Shown here: piece by piece, positions 16,709-25,842 of the stretch
Layout of the letters: the number at the start of each line of letters is the position of its first letter
Position numbering within the stretch: the first letter of the stretch is position 1
Source: CAVSXS01 sp963767715
Lineage (GTDB): Bacteria > Chloroflexota > Ktedonobacteria > Ktedonobacterales > Ktedonobacteraceae
Assembly (NCBI GenBank): GCA_963767715.1
Contig: CAVYFA010000017.1
Coordinates: 1-64,000, forward strand
Length of the DNA: 64,000 nucleotides
Direction: 5' to 3'
Program-made: the position numbers and the translations under genes
Notes under the pieces: generated by a model
Seen by the model: only the letters and a program-made list of their open reading frames with translations
Databases searched by the model: none
What the model was told of the DNA's origin: nothing

Positions 16709-17980
16709 TTACCGATGAAAACCTGGTACTTTTTTCACCGGTGCGCAGTCGGTGGAGACCGGCGCGCCAGCAAGCAGGGAGGGGAAGTACGCGGCTATGG
16801 CGTCGAGAACCTGCTGTTCTGGCACGAGCTGGACGCACGGATGGGAGGCGAGTTCGTGCGGCTGAAAATGCAGCCGTCCACAAGGAATAGCCTGGCAGCC
16901 GGCACAGCGGTAGTTCGAAGTGACCACGAGATGCCGTTCAGCACTATCCCAGGCTCTGTAGCGGCGGGGATCGGTCGGCCCAAAGATCCGAAGGGTGGGG
17001 GTGAGCTGCGCTGCGGCCAGGTGTAGAGGCCCACTATCGACTCCCAGCACCAACTGGCAGCGCCGCAGCAGTGCCGCCAGTTGTCCGACCGTGGCCTCGG
17101 TGAGGATCGTGGTTCGTGCGCTGGTGCCTCGCGCAATCTCTTGCAAGAGGGGCCGTTCTGACGCCGTTCCGGTCAGCAGGATATGCACATTTCGACCGGA
17201 CCGGCCGTTGCTCAGCGCCGTTGCACAGTTCGCCCAGGCCTCCCCTCGCCACTGTTTGACCGCGACGCTCGTTCCCGGGTGGATGGCCACCAGCGAGGCG
17301 GACTCAGCGATCCCCTCGGCCCTTAATCGCCGGGTGACCCACTCCTCCTCATCGGCTGTGGGCTCGACCTGCAAAGGGTAATGTGCGGGAGTGTAAGGCT
17401 TGGGGAGCGCAGCATAGCCCAGGGCTTGCAGGCCGGCGCTGAGGGCGGCGAGCCGTGAGATGGTGACGTGTTCCTGCGACAGAAATGGTAAGGCGTGGCT
17501 GAGGAAGGCGGTGCCGGGAGCAACTGCGTACCCGACCCGTCGCGGTATGCCGGCCAGGTAGAGGAGGGCCGCGCCCCACCAGAAATTGCGGTGCAGGTTG
17601 AGAGCCAGGTCATACTTTTCGCGCTTCAACTGCCGGGCCAGGCGCATCAAGGCGATGTAGGACCTCGGTCCTTTGGGGGAGATGCGCCGGTAGCTGGGAA
17701 AGGGAAAGACTACGAGGTGGTCGATATCCGGATGGTGGGCGACCACCTCACTGGCCCAGGGACCTACCATCATGGTGATGTGGGCATCAGGAAGCCGGGC
17801 TTTCAGCGCGTGCAGGAGCGGCGTGGTCAGAATTAGCGCACCCAGGGGACCGGGATGGAGCAGCAAAACACGTGGCGCCTGGACCGTGGAGGCACGGGCC
17901 CGTTGTGAAGCAGCATGTACTCCCGCTGCTCCATAGAGACGTATCAGCAGGAGCACAAATCGGCGGATTATCTTCTTCAA
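16709..17980 (-). CDS. Glycosyltransferase family 9 (heptosyltransferase-like) protein
   Basis: A 423-residue GT-B enzyme of the ADP-heptose:LPS heptosyltransferase family, though Chloroflexota lack LPS and the donor here is unknown. It has RVLLLHPGPLGALILTTPLLHAL near residue 37 (the GDL/I-like acceptor loop), IAIHPGTSVAVKQW mid-protein and LVLGVDSGPLHLAAAQLTPTLRIFGPTDP in the donor domain, a hallmark of GT9. Near the C-terminus CAGCQAIPC suggests a bound metal or a disulfide. Start is a TTG at 17980. It is divergent from the NUDIX gene. Confidence 0.88.
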   Translation of the reverse strand: MKKIIRRFVLLLIRLYGAAGVHAASQRARASTVQAPRVLLLHPGPLGALILTTPLLHALKARLPDAHITMMVGPWASEVVAHHPDIDHLVVFPFPSYRRISPKGPRSYIALMRLARQLKREKYDLALNLHRNFWWGAALLYLAGIPRRVGYAVAPGTAFLSHALPFLSQEHVTISRLAALSAGLQALGYAALPKPYTPAHYPLQVEPTADEEEWVTRRLRAEGIAESASLVAIHPGTSVAVKQWRGEAWANCATALSNGRSGRNVHILLTGTASERPLLQEIARGTSARTTILTEATVGQLAALLRRCQLVLGVDSGPLHLAAAQLTPTLRIFGPTDPRRYRAWDSAERHLVVTSNYRCAGCQAIPCGRLHFQPHELASHPCVQLVPEQQVLDAIAAYFPSLLAGAPVSTDCAPVKKVPGFHR

Positions 17981-18276
17981 AAGCGCGTTCTCTTTCTAGG
18001 ATGTGCAGCAATGATGGCTCCGGTGCTGGCTGAAGCAAGTGGGTGGAGCCCCTACTAATCCTATCCTACCCGACGTGCATGAATCGTAGATGAGAACAGT
18101 ACATTTTCACCTCTCTTTCATCCGCAGGAGCGCCTGGAACTCCGGTTTCATTTTCATCTCATATCTGGCTGCTATAGTAGCCAATGTCTTTGCAGTGGAA
18201 CGACTTGAGAAAGACGAAAGCCGAGAGTCCTGTCAGCTTTACTATTCGTGATATGATGTAGCTACCTGGAAATTAT
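17981..18276. promoter_or_regulatory. Divergent intergenic region between the GT9 and NUDIX genes
   Basis: It contains TATAGT at 18173-18178 within the near-palindrome GGCTGCTATAGTAGCC, preceded at 16 nt by TTTTCA, a fair promoter for the NUDIX gene. Further upstream TTTCACC-TCTC-TTTCATC (18105-18122) shows an 11-bp repeat reminiscent of, but weaker than, the boxes in the polysaccharide locus. No gene is seen here. Confidence 0.4.
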
Positions 18277-19086
18277 TTGAAATCCCCTACTAGATGGAAA
18301 GCGGTGTCGGTCGAGGCAATGGAAGAAACGAAAACGCAACAGAACGTGACCGGTATTACATCGGAGGAGAGACGGAATTCCGAGCATCCCCAGCAGGCAC
18401 AAACGCAGGAGGCAGCCGAGCATCATTACGACCCCAACAAATATGACCGTCCATCGGTGACGGTGGATGTGGTGATGATGAGCCTGCGCCAGCGCGATCT
18501 GCAGGTGCTGCTGGTCAAGCGCCGCTCCTGGCCGTATGAGGGTATGTGGGCCATTCCGGGCGGCTTCATCAACATGGACGAGTCGCTGGAGGCCGCCGCC
18601 AAGCGGGAGTTGCAAGAGGAGACCGGCGTGCAGGATGTCTACCTTGAGCAGCTCTATACATTCGGCGATCCCGGCCGCGACCCGCGCACGCGCGTCATCA
18701 CCGTCGTCTATTTCGCGCTGCTGGATGCTGATCGCCTGCATGTCAAGGCGGCGGACGACGCGGTCGACGTTGGCTGGTTTTCCGTCTATCACCTGCCGCC
18801 GCTGGCCTTCGACCACAGTAAAATTCTCCAGTATACTCTGAACCGCCTGCGTGGAAAGCTGGACTATACCACCATCGCCTTCAACCTGCTGCCGGAGCAG
18901 TTTACCCTGCGCGAGCTGCAGCGCGTTTACGAGATCATCCTGCATCGCAAACTCGATAAGCGCAATTTCCGCAAGAAAATCCTCTCGACGGGCATCCTCG
19001 AGGATACCGGCGCGAAAAAGATGGAGGGGACGCACCGCCCGGCGCGCCTCTACCGCTTCAACCCTGCGGCCGAGGCGAAACTGTAG
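18277..19086 (+). CDS. NUDIX hydrolase with C-terminal winged-helix domain (NrtR-like)
   Basis: The central domain carries a full Nudix box, GGFINMDESLEAAAKRELQEETGV (GX5EX7REUXEEXGU), preceded by VLLVKRRSWPYEGMWAIPGG. The C-terminal ~90 residues (FNLLPEQFTLRELQRVYEIILHRKLDKRNFRKKIL) match the winged helix found in ADP-ribose-binding NrtR regulators of NAD metabolism. Members are either ADP-ribose pyrophosphatases or repressors that sense ADP-ribose. The intact Nudix box leaves hydrolysis possible. The first 50 residues are disordered; starts at 18277 and 18319 are both possible. No NAD gene lies next to it, so the target is unknown. Confidence 0.88.
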   Translation: MKSPTRWKAVSVEAMEETKTQQNVTGITSEERRNSEHPQQAQTQEAAEHHYDPNKYDRPSVTVDVVMMSLRQRDLQVLLVKRRSWPYEGMWAIPGGFINMDESLEAAAKRELQEETGVQDVYLEQLYTFGDPGRDPRTRVITVVYFALLDADRLHVKAADDAVDVGWFSVYHLPPLAFDHSKILQYTLNRLRGKLDYTTIAFNLLPEQFTLRELQRVYEIILHRKLDKRNFRKKILSTGILEDTGAKKMEGTHRPARLYRFNPAAEAKL

Positions 19087-19114
19087 GGATTGCTTGTAGG
19101 CAGGTGAGGGAGAT

Positions 19115-19133
19115 GGCATCCGCGAGGGATGCC
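19115..19133. repeat. Palindromic repeat between convergent genes
   Basis: GGCATCCGCGAGGGATGCC followed by ACTACAG is a near-perfect hairpin. Its counterpart with two base changes is at 6843-6861. It sits between the 3' ends of the NUDIX gene and the permease-kinase gene and could end transcription from both sides. Confidence 0.65.
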
Positions 19134-19155
19134 ACTACAGTTCGTGGTGCTGTCA

Positions 19156-21462
19156 TCACACTTCGAGGGGACGCGTTTGTTTTTGCTTGAGGGGCAGTGT
19201 GAAGCGAAACATTGAACCTTCGCCGGGGACGCCGCTGCTCTCCACGCAGATCGTGCCGCCCATGGCCTCGACAAGCTGGCGCGTGATATACAGCCCCAGG
19301 CCGCTCCCGCGTATGATGCCATGCATATCGCGCTCGAGCCGCACGAATTTGTCGAAGATGGCCTCTTGCTGGTCGTGGGGGATGCCCGCGCCGAAATCCC
19401 GGACGCTGATGCGCGCCAGGTGCGGCTCGGGCTCGATGCCGGCGCTGATGGCGAGTGGCGTTTTCTCAGGGGAGTAGCGCAGCGCGTTGGCAATCAAGTT
19501 GCGGAGCACCTGCTTCAGGCGCGTTTCGTCTGCCTGGACGCGCAGCTCCGCCGGTATCTGTATCTCGAAGCGGCGCTCCTGTTGCAGGATGAGCGGCTCG
19601 AACAGGTCGGTGACGTGTTCCACGATTTCTTTGAGCGGCAGGTCGCTGATTACCAGCGAGGCGGTGTCGAACTTGATACGGCTGGCATCCATGATATTTG
19701 CCTGCAGCAGGACAAGCTCGTCGCAAGCGCGCAGGGCTTTGTTCAGGAAGGAGCGGCGCAGTTCGGGAGGTGCGTCCTCCATCGCGCCGATCAGCTCCAG
19801 GTAGCCCTGCATGATGGTCAGGGGGGTGCGCAGTTCGTGGCTGGCCGTCGTCAAAAAGGCATCCTTCATCTGGTCAAGCTGGCTGAGTTTGTCGTAGGCC
19901 TCCGTCAGTTCCTGGTATAAGCGCGCGTTCTCGCGGGCCGCCTCCGTTTGCTGCTGCAAGCTGCCCAGCAGGCGTGGGTAAGCCGAGCCGATCAGTCCGA
20001 TGGAGAGACAGACCAGCGTCGAGACGCCGATGTATTTGCTCCATTCCGCGTTCGAGATCAGATGACTGTCCCAGGACTGCGTCAGCGTTGTCCAGATTCC
20101 GAACAGGCTGGCGACGATACCGACGGCGCTCGCGAGTTGCAGCAGCCAGGGGGCCACAAGCAAGCATCTCGCGCTTTTTCGCTGTGATAGGGCGCGAATA
20201 CGGTACAACACGACGGGCAGGTCGACGAACAGGATCACCATCGAAATACACCAGATGACCGTGATGGTCGCCTGGGAGACATTGTACGCGTCCTGCGAAA
20301 AATAGGTGGGATCGAAACTGTAGAGCAGCGGTCCCGCAAAGTAGGCGTAGATGGCGATCAGGATGACGATGAGTATCTGTACTACGATGGCCCGGTAGGG
20401 CGCTCCGTAGCGGTTCACTTTGGCCAGTGAGGGCGGCAGGCGGTGGTCGAGCGCCGAGACGAAGAGGATGCGCGCGAAGGTGATGGTGTAGATGACCGTG
20501 GCCATCAGGAAAAAGCCGATGAAGATGATGCCAACGACGACGGATGCCGGTGCGCCGAACACGATGGCGACGGCGGTGAGCGTAGAAAAACCTACTCCGG
20601 CATCGGGTGGGCGCACGATGGCCATTACACCGAAGGTACCGAGCAAGTAGGCCAGCAGCACGAGTAGTGGGCCCCAGCACAGAAAGAGCATGGATGCGCC
20701 GCGCTCCCGCTCTTCTCCCGCCATATTCAGCGGGACTTCTACTCCGAGCAGGGCCAGTACGATGACGCCGTAGAGCACAAAACTCTGGCTGCCATATCCA
20801 AGCTTACTGGTGGTGAGTGGGGTGGCAGGGGGATGGCCGGACAGCAGCCAGACAGCGCCGGCTAAACCAACGATGAAGATACAGAGACAGTACAGGACGA
20901 TAGTCACCCTGGCTGCCCTCATGATCTGGCGCAGGGGGAGCAGTGAGATTCCCCCTGCCAGCACGAGCACCCCCAGCACGGCCAGCCCGCCCAGGTGTGG
21001 ATCGACCAGCCAGTTGGCGTTGTTGCCGGTCACCTGCACGCCAATGCCTTGCAGTAGCGTCAGGACGCTGTCGGCGGTGGCGAACGGCACCAGGATGCCG
21101 GGAAGCCAGAAGCAAAAGGCGGCGAAAAAGCCCAGAAGGGGCCCAAGGGCACGGTGTGTCCAGACGTAAATCGAGCCGTCGGAGGGCATGAAGCGATAGA
21201 GCTGCGCCGACACCAACGCGCCAGGCACCAGAAAGGTCAGGGTGCCGACGATCCAGAAGATGTAGGTTGCCCCCCCTGCGCCCTGGGTTGCCTGCACCAC
21301 CGAGGCATTGGGGATGAACAGCACAATGGCGATGAAGATCACCAGGAGATCGAACCGCGTGAGTGCACGAGGGAAAAACTGATGAATACGCTGCTCGGAA
21401 CGCAGCGGTTCACCGAGCGCGCCCTGCAACGGAGATGTGTGGAGTCCCTCTGATGTGTTCAT
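19156..21462 (-). CDS. APC-family amino-acid permease fused to a sensor histidine kinase
   Basis: One 768-residue chain joins a transporter and a kinase. Residues 35-500 hold about 12 hydrophobic segments with APC-permease features: FDLLVIFIAIVLFIPNAS in TM1, GGATYIFWIVGTLTFLVPGALVSAQLYRFMPSDGSIYVWTHRALG in TM2-3, and GVEVPLNMAGEERE. After a short coiled coil (SLQQQTEAARENARLYQEL) comes a HisKA/HATPase core: H542 in TTASHELRTPLTIMQGYLE, NLIANALRYSPE, DFGAGIPHDQQEAIFDKFVR and GSGLGLYITR. The start is the ATG at 21462. No response regulator is adjacent. The design parallels CbrA, where an SSS transporter is joined to a kinase, and suggests sensing coupled to amino-acid binding or flux. Confidence 0.9.
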   Translation of the reverse strand: MNTSEGLHTSPLQGALGEPLRSEQRIHQFFPRALTRFDLLVIFIAIVLFIPNASVVQATQGAGGATYIFWIVGTLTFLVPGALVSAQLYRFMPSDGSIYVWTHRALGPLLGFFAAFCFWLPGILVPFATADSVLTLLQGIGVQVTGNNANWLVDPHLGGLAVLGVLVLAGGISLLPLRQIMRAARVTIVLYCLCIFIVGLAGAVWLLSGHPPATPLTTSKLGYGSQSFVLYGVIVLALLGVEVPLNMAGEERERGASMLFLCWGPLLVLLAYLLGTFGVMAIVRPPDAGVGFSTLTAVAIVFGAPASVVVGIIFIGFFLMATVIYTITFARILFVSALDHRLPPSLAKVNRYGAPYRAIVVQILIVILIAIYAYFAGPLLYSFDPTYFSQDAYNVSQATITVIWCISMVILFVDLPVVLYRIRALSQRKSARCLLVAPWLLQLASAVGIVASLFGIWTTLTQSWDSHLISNAEWSKYIGVSTLVCLSIGLIGSAYPRLLGSLQQQTEAARENARLYQELTEAYDKLSQLDQMKDAFLTTASHELRTPLTIMQGYLELIGAMEDAPPELRRSFLNKALRACDELVLLQANIMDASRIKFDTASLVISDLPLKEIVEHVTDLFEPLILQQERRFEIQIPAELRVQADETRLKQVLRNLIANALRYSPEKTPLAISAGIEPEPHLARISVRDFGAGIPHDQQEAIFDKFVRLERDMHGIIRGSGLGLYITRQLVEAMGGTICVESSGVPGEGSMFRFTLPLKQKQTRPLEV

Positions 21463-21564
21463 CGGCCACCTTACACCATACAAAAGCCTGCCACTACGAG
21501 GAAACCGAAGGTATTGGTCAACCATAGGCAGTATAGCAGAAAAAGCGAAGAAGGTAAATCGAAT

Positions 21565-22470
21565 TTATGGAGGCGCAAGCATCATCGTGCAGGATGCAGG
21601 GTTCAATTGCATCACAATTTCGCCCGCATTGCTGTGGTAAAATGTGAGGTTGCTAACTGCGTTGAACTGCTGCGCACCAGGCGGCAAGAACTGTGAGCAA
21701 TACTGTTTCGTTTGCACATTGCCCCAGGGAGCTCCACTGGTGACGATCAAGCTAGTGACTTTTTCGCTCGCATCTGCTAAGGCATGGATGCGCGTCCGCT
21801 GTTGCTGATTGGTAATCCAGGTTTCACTGTTGGAGAAGCCTTGATCGTCGGGCGATCCATATTTCCCGTTGAAGTCACTAATCGGCCCGCCAATTTTGGG
21901 AAGACCGTGGGTGACGGCTCGGGTTGGAGCGGCAGTCGGTAGCTCTTGCGTCGGTGCGGATGTTGCCTGTGCTTGTGGCGGCACCGTAGGCTGTGATGAG
22001 GATCTAAGCGAATTACCGATGATGGAAGCGATGATGACGATGAAGACCGCCACTCCGACCAATAGAAGCCAACTGCCGCGCTTCCGGCGTGGTTCAATTG
22101 GCGGAGTCGGTTGCTGTGGTGCATAGGCCACATATGGTGGCTCCTGATACTCTTCTGGTCGAGGGAATAATGTGGATGGTGGGAGCGGGGGGAGCGCCGG
22201 AAGCGGCGTTGTTGGCAGTTGCTGCCATTGTGGGTAGCCGGTATTCATACGCTGCTCTGGTTGCACATATAGCAGCCATGGTTTCCGAAATTGCTGCCGT
22301 GTGGGCTGCCGTAACGAGGATGGCGCTGGCAGTGGTGGTTGCTGCAGTGGTAGCAGCCGTGGAGGCTTACGTAGCAAGAATTGCGTTGGTGGCGGCACTG
22401 CTCCTAGCAATTGCGTGTCCTGCTGCTCAAGATCAGTTTGATCAGGCTGTGGTACCGGTCTGAATTGCAT
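21565..22470 (-). CDS. Single-pass membrane protein with Pro-rich cytosolic region
   Basis: Not recognised. A Pro/Gln/Leu-rich N-terminal half (residues 1-125) is followed by a basic stop and TM helix (RKRGSWLLLVGVAVFIVIIASIIG, about 133-156), a Thr/Ala/Pro linker, and an extracytoplasmic domain of roughly 110 residues. That domain includes IGGPISDFNGKYGSP and WITNQQQRTRIHALAD and ends with FYHSNAGEIVMQLNPASC. Start at the ATG 22470. It stands alone between the permease-kinase and a beta-propeller gene, all on the minus strand. Confidence 0.6.
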   Translation of the reverse strand: MQFRPVPQPDQTDLEQQDTQLLGAVPPPTQFLLRKPPRLLPLQQPPLPAPSSLRQPTRQQFRKPWLLYVQPEQRMNTGYPQWQQLPTTPLPALPPLPPSTLFPRPEEYQEPPYVAYAPQQPTPPIEPRRKRGSWLLLVGVAVFIVIIASIIGNSLRSSSQPTVPPQAQATSAPTQELPTAAPTRAVTHGLPKIGGPISDFNGKYGSPDDQGFSNSETWITNQQQRTRIHALADASEKVTSLIVTSGAPWGNVQTKQYCSQFLPPGAQQFNAVSNLTFYHSNAGEIVMQLNPASCTMMLAPP

Positions 22471-22623
22471 AACAACCCTTTACTACGCGTAAGCAATCAA
22501 CAACCTGAATGTACACTGCTACTTCCAGCGGGCGCAATAGGCAATACCACCCAGACGAGCCGGGACAATTGCCCAGGCAGGATGGAGATCATTGATACAA
22601 AGTAGTGCAGTTGGTAGGAAGGA

Positions 22624-22667
22624 GCGGCACGCACTTTAACTCATCTGAGTTGGGGAAGGCGTGCCGC
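22624..22667. terminator. Nested hairpin downstream of the beta-propeller gene
   Basis: Outer arms GCGGCACGC (22624-22632) and GCGTGCCGC (22659-22667) enclose an inner perfect hairpin AACTCA-TC-TGAGTT (22638-22651). It lies 3' of the minus-strand propeller gene. There is no clear T-run on that strand, so a terminator role is likely but not certain. Confidence 0.45.
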
Positions 22668-22746
22668 TGTGCAGAGTATAATGGTGGGATGAGCAGACCG
22701 CAACGAAGTAGCCTATTTTATCTATCGCCCCAGGGTAGCCGAGGGT

Positions 22747-23844
22747 TCAGACGGGAGGCTGGAAAAGGGCGATCCTGAGAACAGGTTGGTTGTTTATGTC
22801 CTCCAATGGGAAGTAAAGGGCGTGGGTTTCCGGGTTGACGGCGATGGAATGGGCACCGGTGGCAACAAATCCCTCCGTCACTTTTCGCAATGCTCTTCCA
22901 TGTTCATCAAAGACAGAAACCACGCCGCTTTCGGAAGCAACGTACAAATAGTGCCGGCCGTAATCTAAAGCGAGTACATCGGGACCCTTCCCCACGCTCT
23001 GTGTTGAAAGCACCTGCATAGTGTGCAAATCGACCAGGAGTAGCGTATTGCTGACATCGCAGGCAATGAAGGCTAACCCCTGGGCGGTATCGAGAGACAG
23101 GCCGTGATTGTGGTCGCAGTCCGCAGCCGGCAACGGGTAGCGCCCGACAACGCGGTCGCCCTTCGGATCGATGGCCACCAACTGGTTGAGCGTCTGGACA
23201 TTGACGTAGATGCGGTTGGTGAGGGAATCGTACTGCGTGTTGCCGGCCTCCCCACCTAACGGAATGATGCGGACCTGCTTCTCCTTGAGCACATCGATCA
23301 CCGTATCGCTGTGACCGGTTTCGTCCGAGACGTAGAGTTGGTGCGAGGTTGAGTCGTAGGCCAGTCCATCTGGACCACTACTCGTAGGTACTTTGGCAAT
23401 AACCCGCATGGTATGTTCATCGATGACATACACCAGGTTGTCATCCGCATCGGTGGCATAGGCTCGCCCAAGCCCGGCAACCGCCAGAACCCCATGAACG
23501 TGGAGAACGTTAGAGATGTTAGCTGTTACCTTTTTCGACCTGGTATTGAATACGGTAACCATATTGGCCCCTGAATGGGCGATGAAGAGCATTCCCGTGT
23601 TTGGGTCCAGGCTCTGGTAATCAAAGCGGGTAGGCCCACCGGCCAGTGGGATATCGACGACCTGCGCCAGGGCCAGGTTGGGTTCTGAAGCAGATAAATT
23701 GAGGAGGCTGGCTTCCAGTATCACCAGCGCTATCACTCCCACTAATGCCAGAGGGACCAGTAACCAGTATCTCTCCAACCAGAGTGAATTCTTAGACATC
23801 TCCTGTTGCTGTATAAGCATCGGCCATCGCTCCGTTCTTGGCAT
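22747..23844 (-). CDS. Membrane-anchored YncE/YVTN-type beta-propeller protein
   Basis: After an N-terminal signal anchor (RYWLLVPLALVGVIALVILEASLL) the protein is a seven-bladed propeller of the 40-residue YVTN type. Clear blades are PTRFDYQSLDPNTGMLFIAH, DGLAYDSTSHQLYVSDETGH, NRIYVNVQTLNQLVAIDPKG and KGPDVLALDYGRHYLYVAS. The motif DCDHNHGLSLD is shared with a paralogue at 45534-46712, and the two can be aligned along their whole length. The chosen start (23844) is one of three ATGs; the longer frame to 23970 would overlap the next gene by 65 nt. The role is probably extracytoplasmic binding of a ligand or glycan; no enzyme function is claimed. Confidence 0.8.
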   Translation of the reverse strand: MPRTERWPMLIQQQEMSKNSLWLERYWLLVPLALVGVIALVILEASLLNLSASEPNLALAQVVDIPLAGGPTRFDYQSLDPNTGMLFIAHSGANMVTVFNTRSKKVTANISNVLHVHGVLAVAGLGRAYATDADDNLVYVIDEHTMRVIAKVPTSSGPDGLAYDSTSHQLYVSDETGHSDTVIDVLKEKQVRIIPLGGEAGNTQYDSLTNRIYVNVQTLNQLVAIDPKGDRVVGRYPLPAADCDHNHGLSLDTAQGLAFIACDVSNTLLLVDLHTMQVLSTQSVGKGPDVLALDYGRHYLYVASESGVVSVFDEHGRALRKVTEGFVATGAHSIAVNPETHALYFPLEDINNQPVLRIALFQPPV

Positions 23845-23905
23845 CAAGGGCTCACCCGGAACAGCCTGACCGGCGTGTGGGGCAAGGCGCCAGCACCGGT
23901 CTCGG

Positions 23906-25429
23906 TCACGGGTATGTGACCAGAGTAGCCGAGTACGCAGGTAAAACCAACTGGTGCCCAAGCGTCCCACTCTGCTCTCTGAGAGAAGCAGGCCCGGTGA
24001 CGATCTGGTAAGGGTCGCCGGCTACCTGTTGGAAGCTAGCACCCGGCGCGAACGAGGTCCCTACCGTCCACGCGAAACTTTCTCCACCGCTGTTTAGTAG
24101 GAAGGCCTGCTGACTCTTGCCGTCTGAGAAAATCCATCCTTGTAAAGGGGAGGCAGAGGGATCAGTACCGAGGACCGAATTAGAACTAAAAGTCAGTGGT
24201 TGAGCCGAGGTCATTGCATGAGTCGCATCAGAAAGTAAGCGCATCGACCATCCGGCGGCCGTGAGCGCAAATGGAGCTAGATCTGAGCCGCCGTTTCCCC
24301 CCGATTGTCGATCATAGAATATGACTTCATTGCCGGTACTTCCGATCATATCATAGTAGCAGACAAGTTCAGTCCGCTCCTCAACAAGAAAATTGAGAGA
24401 CATCTGGGCCGCAAAAACTCCGTCCACCCATCTATAGAAAACCTGTTTTGACGGATCAACAAAATTGTATTCGGTGATCCAGAGCTTTAAATCCGGTGGA
24501 AGCGTTTGAGCGCCATTGTCAAATTGCTGCCAACGGGTCGATGTTATTTGGAGCAACTGATCGCCGACAGTTGAGGATGCATCAGGTGTGACCATTCCCT
24601 TTTGGACGGAGACGTAAGGATGCCAGGTCAAGGCGTCCGCACCTTGTAGAGTTTGTAAAAGATCGTTGGTCCAGTTGTCCTTCCTGGTGTTGTCGGATGG
24701 TTCGGAGGCGGGAACACCACCTACCGCTGCAATTTTTACGTCAGGAAATTCCGCACGTATCGCTCGAATCCATTTTGTGGCCATTGTTCCATATTCAGCT
24801 CCAGTTGGGAATTTTGTCACATAGTCATCCGGAGTAGAGAGATAAAACTCGTTGCCCAATTCGATAAGTTGGACTGGTAATCCCATGCTCTTAGCCGTGC
24901 GCAACATCTCGAGTTGGGTGTTGAGATCAGAGGTAAGCATGTTGAGAACATAAATGGGGATGGCACCGGTAGCATTCACTGCTATCTGAAGTTCCTGGAG
25001 ACGGTAAGTTGAACGGGGCGCGTTTAAAAAGCTACCCAGAGCCTGTGGGAGGAACCATCCAGTACGCCAATTCCAATAATTAGCGACGGTGCCTCCTGGA
25101 TACCTCAATGTCCCCGGCTTCATTTGCGTAGCTGCTCTCACCACATCAGAGTTATCCCATGAAGGACTATGGATCGGCACATTATTATACCCTAAGAAGT
25201 AAGGTGTAATCTGACGTGCCGTTCCCAGGGTGCTAGTCACCGTTCCAACCGGCGTGCCTGTGTTTTGAAGCGGCGGAAGAGGTGGATTTGGACCTCCACA
25301 TGCTGCCAGTACCCCCGCACCAACTATGCCTGCTGCGCCATATCCCATAAGCTGTAACACACGGCGGCGACTTACCTGCCTGTTAGGAGCATCATCTAGC
25401 TCTTCCCATAACTTTGGATCATATATCAT
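23906..25429 (-). CDS. Exported lipoprotein, predicted clan GH-A glycoside hydrolase
   Basis: A 507-residue protein with a twin-arginine-like start (SRRRVLQLMGYGAAGIVGAGVLAAC) and a lipobox Cys at residue 44, so it should be exported folded and lipidated. The catalytic part has a TIM-barrel pattern with RYPGGTVANYWNW, VQLIELGNEFYL (acid/base E194), DALTWHPYVS and LKLWITEYNF (nucleophile E320). The NE and TEY pair at the ends of strands 4 and 7 is the clan GH-A signature; overall it resembles GH79/GH51-like enzymes. It lies at the left edge of the polysaccharide locus, divergent from a GT4 gene, and may trim or release the polymer. Confidence 0.75.
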   Translation of the reverse strand: MIYDPKLWEELDDAPNRQVSRRRVLQLMGYGAAGIVGAGVLAACGGPNPPLPPLQNTGTPVGTVTSTLGTARQITPYFLGYNNVPIHSPSWDNSDVVRAATQMKPGTLRYPGGTVANYWNWRTGWFLPQALGSFLNAPRSTYRLQELQIAVNATGAIPIYVLNMLTSDLNTQLEMLRTAKSMGLPVQLIELGNEFYLSTPDDYVTKFPTGAEYGTMATKWIRAIRAEFPDVKIAAVGGVPASEPSDNTRKDNWTNDLLQTLQGADALTWHPYVSVQKGMVTPDASSTVGDQLLQITSTRWQQFDNGAQTLPPDLKLWITEYNFVDPSKQVFYRWVDGVFAAQMSLNFLVEERTELVCYYDMIGSTGNEVIFYDRQSGGNGGSDLAPFALTAAGWSMRLLSDATHAMTSAQPLTFSSNSVLGTDPSASPLQGWIFSDGKSQQAFLLNSGGESFAWTVGTSFAPGASFQQVAGDPYQIVTGPASLREQSGTLGHQLVLPAYSATLVTYP

Positions 25430-25613
25430 GTCTTTTATGACCTTCCCTCTAGATCTTATGCAAATGTCGATATGCCGCTTCTCTATTCAGGCGAAAATAT
25501 AACCCGGGTGGTAAATACCAGACCAGAGAGCCAACTTTTGCTATTAGTATAGCCAGCCACTTAAGAATGTCAATCCAGGTTTGGTTAAGAATCTGATAGC
25601 GATTTAAACGCAT

Positions 25614-25668
25614 TTTGACCCGATCTTTACCGAAAATAGTCCATTTCTAGCGCAACATTCGCTATACT
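25614..25668 (+). promoter_or_regulatory. PHO-box-like repeat promoter at the left end of the polysaccharide locus
   Basis: TTTGACC (25614), CTTTACC (25625) and a weaker ATAGTCC (25636) start every 11 bp. TATACT (25663-25668) begins 21 nt after the last heptamer. No -35 box is obvious, as in activator-dependent promoters. The rest of the 413-bp gap between the divergent genes holds no gene. Confidence 0.55.
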
Positions 25669-25842
25669 TACGTTCATGGTTTCACCGACGATATTGGATG
25701 GGTTGTCAGGCTACAAAAAATATTATCGATCTTTCTGGAGTTTTTGAATAGCCCAAATGGGGGGTTCATCGGGGTTGCTTACAAGTCCTTCGCGAAGGGA
25801 TGCAGGGGCCTGCCTCAGGCACTAAAAGGGGAAAGATTAGCT

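Noticed and set aside
18262..19119. 285-codon minus-strand frame over the NUDIX gene
   Set aside because: The plus strand has an intact Nudix box; the reverse frame has no recognisable feature.
23845..23970. Extension of the first YncE propeller to 23970
   Set aside because: It would overlap the glycoside-hydrolase gene by 65 nt and adds residues without a signal-anchor pattern.
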